DNA from: Ilex aquifolium
Taxonomy: Eukaryota; Streptophyta; Magnoliopsida; Aquifoliales; Aquifoliaceae
Reading direction: 5' to 3'
DNA length: 64,000 nt
NCBI GenBank assembly: GCA_951799425.1
Contig: OX637394.1
Location: 1,685,501-1,749,500, forward strand
A program made the position numbers and the translations under genes. The notes beneath the pieces were generated by a model that was not told where the DNA came from, did not search any database, and saw only the letters and a list, made by a program, of their open reading frames with translations. Positions 61,001 to 64,000 of this stretch are shown here, one piece after another (the first letter of the stretch is position 1; every line of letters starts with the position of its first letter).

Positions 61001-63277
61001 TGAATAATATCCTTCAAGTTTGATTTGGATAGGTTATATATTCTTATTTGTCTATGATGGCCATTCCAATGTCCTAAATGTATAGTAAAATTTTGTTTTC
61101 TCCTTTTTAAATTTTTATTTTCTTTTCGTTGGAGAAATTGGTAGTGATAATCTGTCTGTAACATGATTTGGTAATTTCAGTAGCAAACTTGAAAAGATCA
61201 TGTCACATAAAATATCATGCCTCGAGGTTTACTTGGAGACTGAACTCAGATTGGAGTGTTATTCAGGATAGGCAAAGCGTAGTTTACCTTTATTTACGAT
61301 AAAGTCATTCTATTTTGTTGTTAACAAATATTTACCTCCTCTTTTCTTGAGTTTTGATTAGGCCTACAAAAGACATTTGACGCTACTTTCCAGTGGCAAT
61401 GATGAAACCTTGTCAAGCAAGTCACTTATGGAATGTAAAGATTTGGCTGCTCGGCTTTCTGGAACATTTATAGGTGCTGCTCGAAACAAGCATAGGTCAG
61501 ATATTTCAAAAATTGTCAAGGAGGGGATCAAGTATGCATTTACGGATGCTCCAATGCATCTGTCTTTCTTGGATGGTGCGGTGCTGCATTTTGTGTCAAA
61601 ACTTCCTACAACTGATATTCTGGACATGTAGGTTTTTTGCCTTTAATGTGGATTTGTTCTATTTTATACTTCCAGGAAAGAAAGCACTAATATTTAATTG
61701 CTTTTGCAAGCAGTCTGAAAGATGTCCAAAAACAGACGGAGAATGTGAACACGGACGAAGATCCCAGTGGCTGGCGCCCCTATTACGCATTTGTAGAGAC
61801 CTTAAGTGACAAATATGCGAAAACTGAAGGTTTGCAAGGTACATTCATGTTTTACCTGCATTTTTTCCCTAAAACTTTCTTTGTGATCCAAAAGTTTGTA
61901 ATCTGTATACCCATCTGAAAGATGTTATGATTGACTTTAGCTTGGAAGATTACCTTATTTTTCTAGTTGTCCTTTTATATTTCCAAATTTCCAGCATTGA
62001 TCAAGAGGTGATTCCCAACTTTTTGTCCACAATGAATTGAAGTACATTCATCTCCTTTGTTGATTGTTTACAGTTTGAAAAGGAAAAAAAAAAAGGGGGG
62101 GGGGGGGGGGGGTGTCAAACTTGCTGCGGTCTACAAGTCAGTTCAAACTTACTGATGTCAGAAAGATGCTCCATAGTTACCAGAAATTGTTAAATCCCTG
62201 GCAACCCACGATTTGGTAGCAACAATCCCAAACGGGGTGGGTTCGCTATTTAGATAACCTAAATATCCGACACCAAATTATAATTACTAAGCCCAAATCG
62301 ATTTGTTTTGGAACATATGTCACAAATGTAAAACAAATATTTATGAATGTATTATTATTATTATTATTATATATAATTTCAGACAATAGGACATTGAGCG
62401 CAAACATAAAACAAATAGTAATTAACTATATGTTTATGGATGTATCATTACAAACAAATTGTATAGTAGTGAAAATGATCTAGATAAGGGTTTCAAAATG
62501 AACTGTGACTCAAAACATCATAGCAGTTAAGTCTATCTCTATCCCATGGTGTACCTAAGAAAGTGTCGTATCGTGTATTTGTATCCGTATCATGTATCAA
62601 ATCGACCCCTGATCCAGGTAACATTGGCTCGAACCTTATTTTAGATTGATGTTAAAGTGTTACTTGTTCTTCTGATGACTCTGCTTGCAAGGAGACTTTA
62701 ATGTATCCCACAACTGAATTGTCTAATCTGCATATTCATTGTATGATGTGCCCCCTGGGGGCGAAGCTCCAGTGTGATGATAAGGCAAATGCGGTTTAAC
62801 AAACAAAAAATGCTGCACGTCATTAGAAGATTTCCTATTGCAGATCATCCCATGATAAGAGCTTATGTTTGCTTAATCGATGTTAAGTAATATTGACATT
62901 TTTGTTTACCCAAGTTTTCCCTTTTCATCATCTAATTTAAATAATGAACATGGCTTTGAACTACTGTTTTTTTTGGCTTGTGCCTTGAGAGGTAATCTGG
63001 GTATGGATTGCAGATGAAAAAGAAGGGGCGTCTGTAAGAGGGCGTGGCCGTCCACGTAAGAGGCGCCATTTAGAGGGAAAGAAACTGTTTGACGAGCACA
63101 ACTCAAGTGAAGAAGAGGATTCAATCAGTGCATCTGACCAAGATGCTCACGATGAGGAAGAAAAGCAAGAGGAAGAGGAGGCTCCTTTAATACATTCACT
63201 TAGGCCGTCATCCAAGCTGAGGTCATTGAGAATTTCAAGAGAGAGGAATGAAGGATTGGCTGCTTCCAGAACATCAG
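52003..63277 (+). CDS. SCC3: Sister-chromatid cohesion protein 3 (cohesin SA/STAG subunit), 3' end beyond the window
   Basis: 21 exons, all GT-AG: 52003-52047, 52140-52350, 52972-53084, 53200-53292, 53436-53599, 53680-53916, 54053-54197, 54295-54473, 54560-54705, 54789-54916, 55568-55741, 55915-56076, 56162-56362, 56444-56581, 56652-56855, 56983-57127, 60396-60502, 60736-60873, 61362-61627, 61714-61838 and 63014-63277. They give 1128 codons, with the last junction open. SCC3 binds the SMC1-SMC3-SCC1/REC8 cohesin ring and is needed for sister-chromatid cohesion in mitosis and meiosis. The conserved STAG region ([20 protein letters not shown] and onward) is followed by the stromalin conservative domain ([20 protein letters not shown] to [14 protein letters not shown], about 291-360). 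The C-terminus has an AT-hook-like [10 protein letters not shown] (1049-1058) and acidic EEE clusters. Intron 16 (57128-60395) is unusually long. Length and motifs agree with intact plant SCC3. Confidence 0.95.
54960..55075. repeat. Tandem duplication of about 57 bp in SCC3 intron 10
   Basis: TTTTTGTTTTTGG...CTGTTCGTGGGGGTAGGTGTGGGGGTGG is repeated directly with few changes (second copy begins about 55017). Purely intronic. Confidence 0.65.
55255..55345 (+). repeat. Probable SINE 3' fragment in SCC3 intron 10
   Basis: GGCTAAGGTTGCCTATCATC, then GACCCGCTATAGGCGGGATC and GCACCAAGTATGG resemble the 3' part of Au/TS-type plant SINEs as I recall them. No A/B boxes or TSD were found. Confidence 0.4.
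59075..59596. mobile_element. Possible hAT-like remnant in SCC3 intron 16
   Basis: Starts CAGGGGTGGAGCTAG and ends GGCAGCTGCTGCCACACTG, the kind of termini seen in many plant hAT-derived repeats. The flanks are similar but not identical (CTGTAGAT versus TTGTTAGAT), so this is tentative. Confidence 0.3.
59776..59945. repeat. CCACC/CATCA-rich low-complexity block
   Basis: Same base character as the block at 11085-12290 but much shorter; again produces a Pro/His-rich open frame that is not a gene. Confidence 0.7.
62078..62113. repeat. Adjacent poly-A and poly-G homopolymers in SCC3 intron 20
   Basis: An A-run followed by a long G-run; a similar T-to-G junction occurs at about 55791-55838 in intron 11. 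Confidence 0.8.
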
Positions 63278-64000
63278 GTATTTATTGTGACTACTACATG
63301 CCAGGCACCCAGTCTTTATGATTTGATAATTCTTCCACTTCCATTCATGCATGTGTGGTTTTTTTATGGTTAACAGCTAAATTGCATCACAACAGAGATT
63401 TTATTTCCATCTGGTAACTGCAAGTAAGAATGTTCAACATTCCCAGTAGGCAGACACATCATGGGCACTTTATGAATGGCAATGTTTCTTTTGCCCTACA
63501 AACTAGGAAAACTGACCATGGTCTCGACTTTTCCCCAAGTCATTCTTTCTCCCATTCTTCTTCTCCTCACTACCATGCGTCATGAGTTCGCTAACAAATG
63601 TGGGAATGAGTTCGCTCCTATGATAGAGACTCCCATCCATTAGGTCTCCAAGCAATGACCACTCCACTTTATCAATTCTACTCGGATTTGATCATCACTT
63701 CCCAATCATTTGTAACATAGCTTTCTTTCTTCCTTTCGTGTTATGTGACTAGCTGCCCCTCACTTTGGCACTTGGTCTATTGGTTGACCTTTTCAACTGG
63801 ACTTTAGAAGAAGAGCAATGAGCGTAGTGTTTTACTCTTTGAGTAAGCACCCCTTCTGAAATCAATCCTTGATTGCCATTGATATTTTGTCTCCAACTAC
63901 TCCCTTCTTAAAGGAGAAGTTCGGGAAACTGTCATGCCCCACTCAAACTAGCTGCCCTGTCACCTTATAAAGAAGCACTTTTAAAAAATTTCCACTAGCC
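63278..64000. other. Last visible SCC3 intron or 3' region
   Basis: Follows a good donor (TCAG|GTATTT). I see no further exon that extends the acidic C-terminus, so the final short exon or exons should lie to the right of the window. Confidence 0.5.

Overview
The window is nuclear DNA of a flowering plant, most likely a eudicot with a repeat-rich, possibly woody genome. The evidence is intron-split genes with GT-AG junctions, plant-only families (tubby F-box, classical AGP, YUCCA, quinate dehydrogenase) and dense non-autonomous transposons. No species can be named from the sequence alone. There is no sign of bacterial, organellar or viral sequence.

Six genes were reconstructed exon by exon, and every accepted junction keeps the reading frame. 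(1) 1-2074, minus: 5' part of a tubby-like F-box protein closest to TLP3, cut by the left edge. (2) 4382-4783, minus: a single-exon classical arabinogalactan protein. (3) 12739-16317, plus: a four-exon YUC10-type flavin monooxygenase, the last step of indole-3-pyruvate auxin synthesis. (4) 20376-26688, plus: a ten-exon protein of the dehydroquinate dehydratase/shikimate dehydrogenase family whose key residues point to quinate dehydrogenase. (5) 35486-42752, plus: an eight-exon mitochondrial carrier (ucpB/At4g03115-like). (6) 52003 to past 63277, plus: cohesin subunit SCC3, 21 exons visible, with only a short C-terminal end missing. These genes do not form a pathway cluster; they are ordinary neighbours.

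The remaining sequence is mostly mobile DNA, much of it with target-site duplications (TSDs) that can be read directly. Elements with Mutator-like 9-10 bp TSDs lie at 6347-6496, 7154-8741, 9714-9896, 13583-13754, 16685-17653, 32092-32642 and 45860-47388. Elements with hAT-like 8 bp TSDs lie at 9532-10741, 40080-40587 and 49102-50002. Two elements with Harbinger-like 3 bp TSDs lie at 19330-19694 and 50861-51248. Three tRNA-derived SINEs lie at 5133-5426, 5800-6095 and 47575-47770. A 3.6 kb LTR retrotransposon carrying gag but no visible pol sits inside intron 6 of the carrier gene.

The most notable items are: a Pack-MULE-like element just 3' of the YUC10-like gene that carries leucine-rich-repeat gene fragments interrupted by a LINE fragment; the gag-only retrotransposon, whose LTRs differ by exactly one 32 bp unit containing a primer-binding-site-like motif; the active-site changes in the quinate dehydrogenase-like gene; and a GC-AG intron in the tubby gene. 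No CRISPR array, operon, rRNA or convincing functional tRNA gene was seen.
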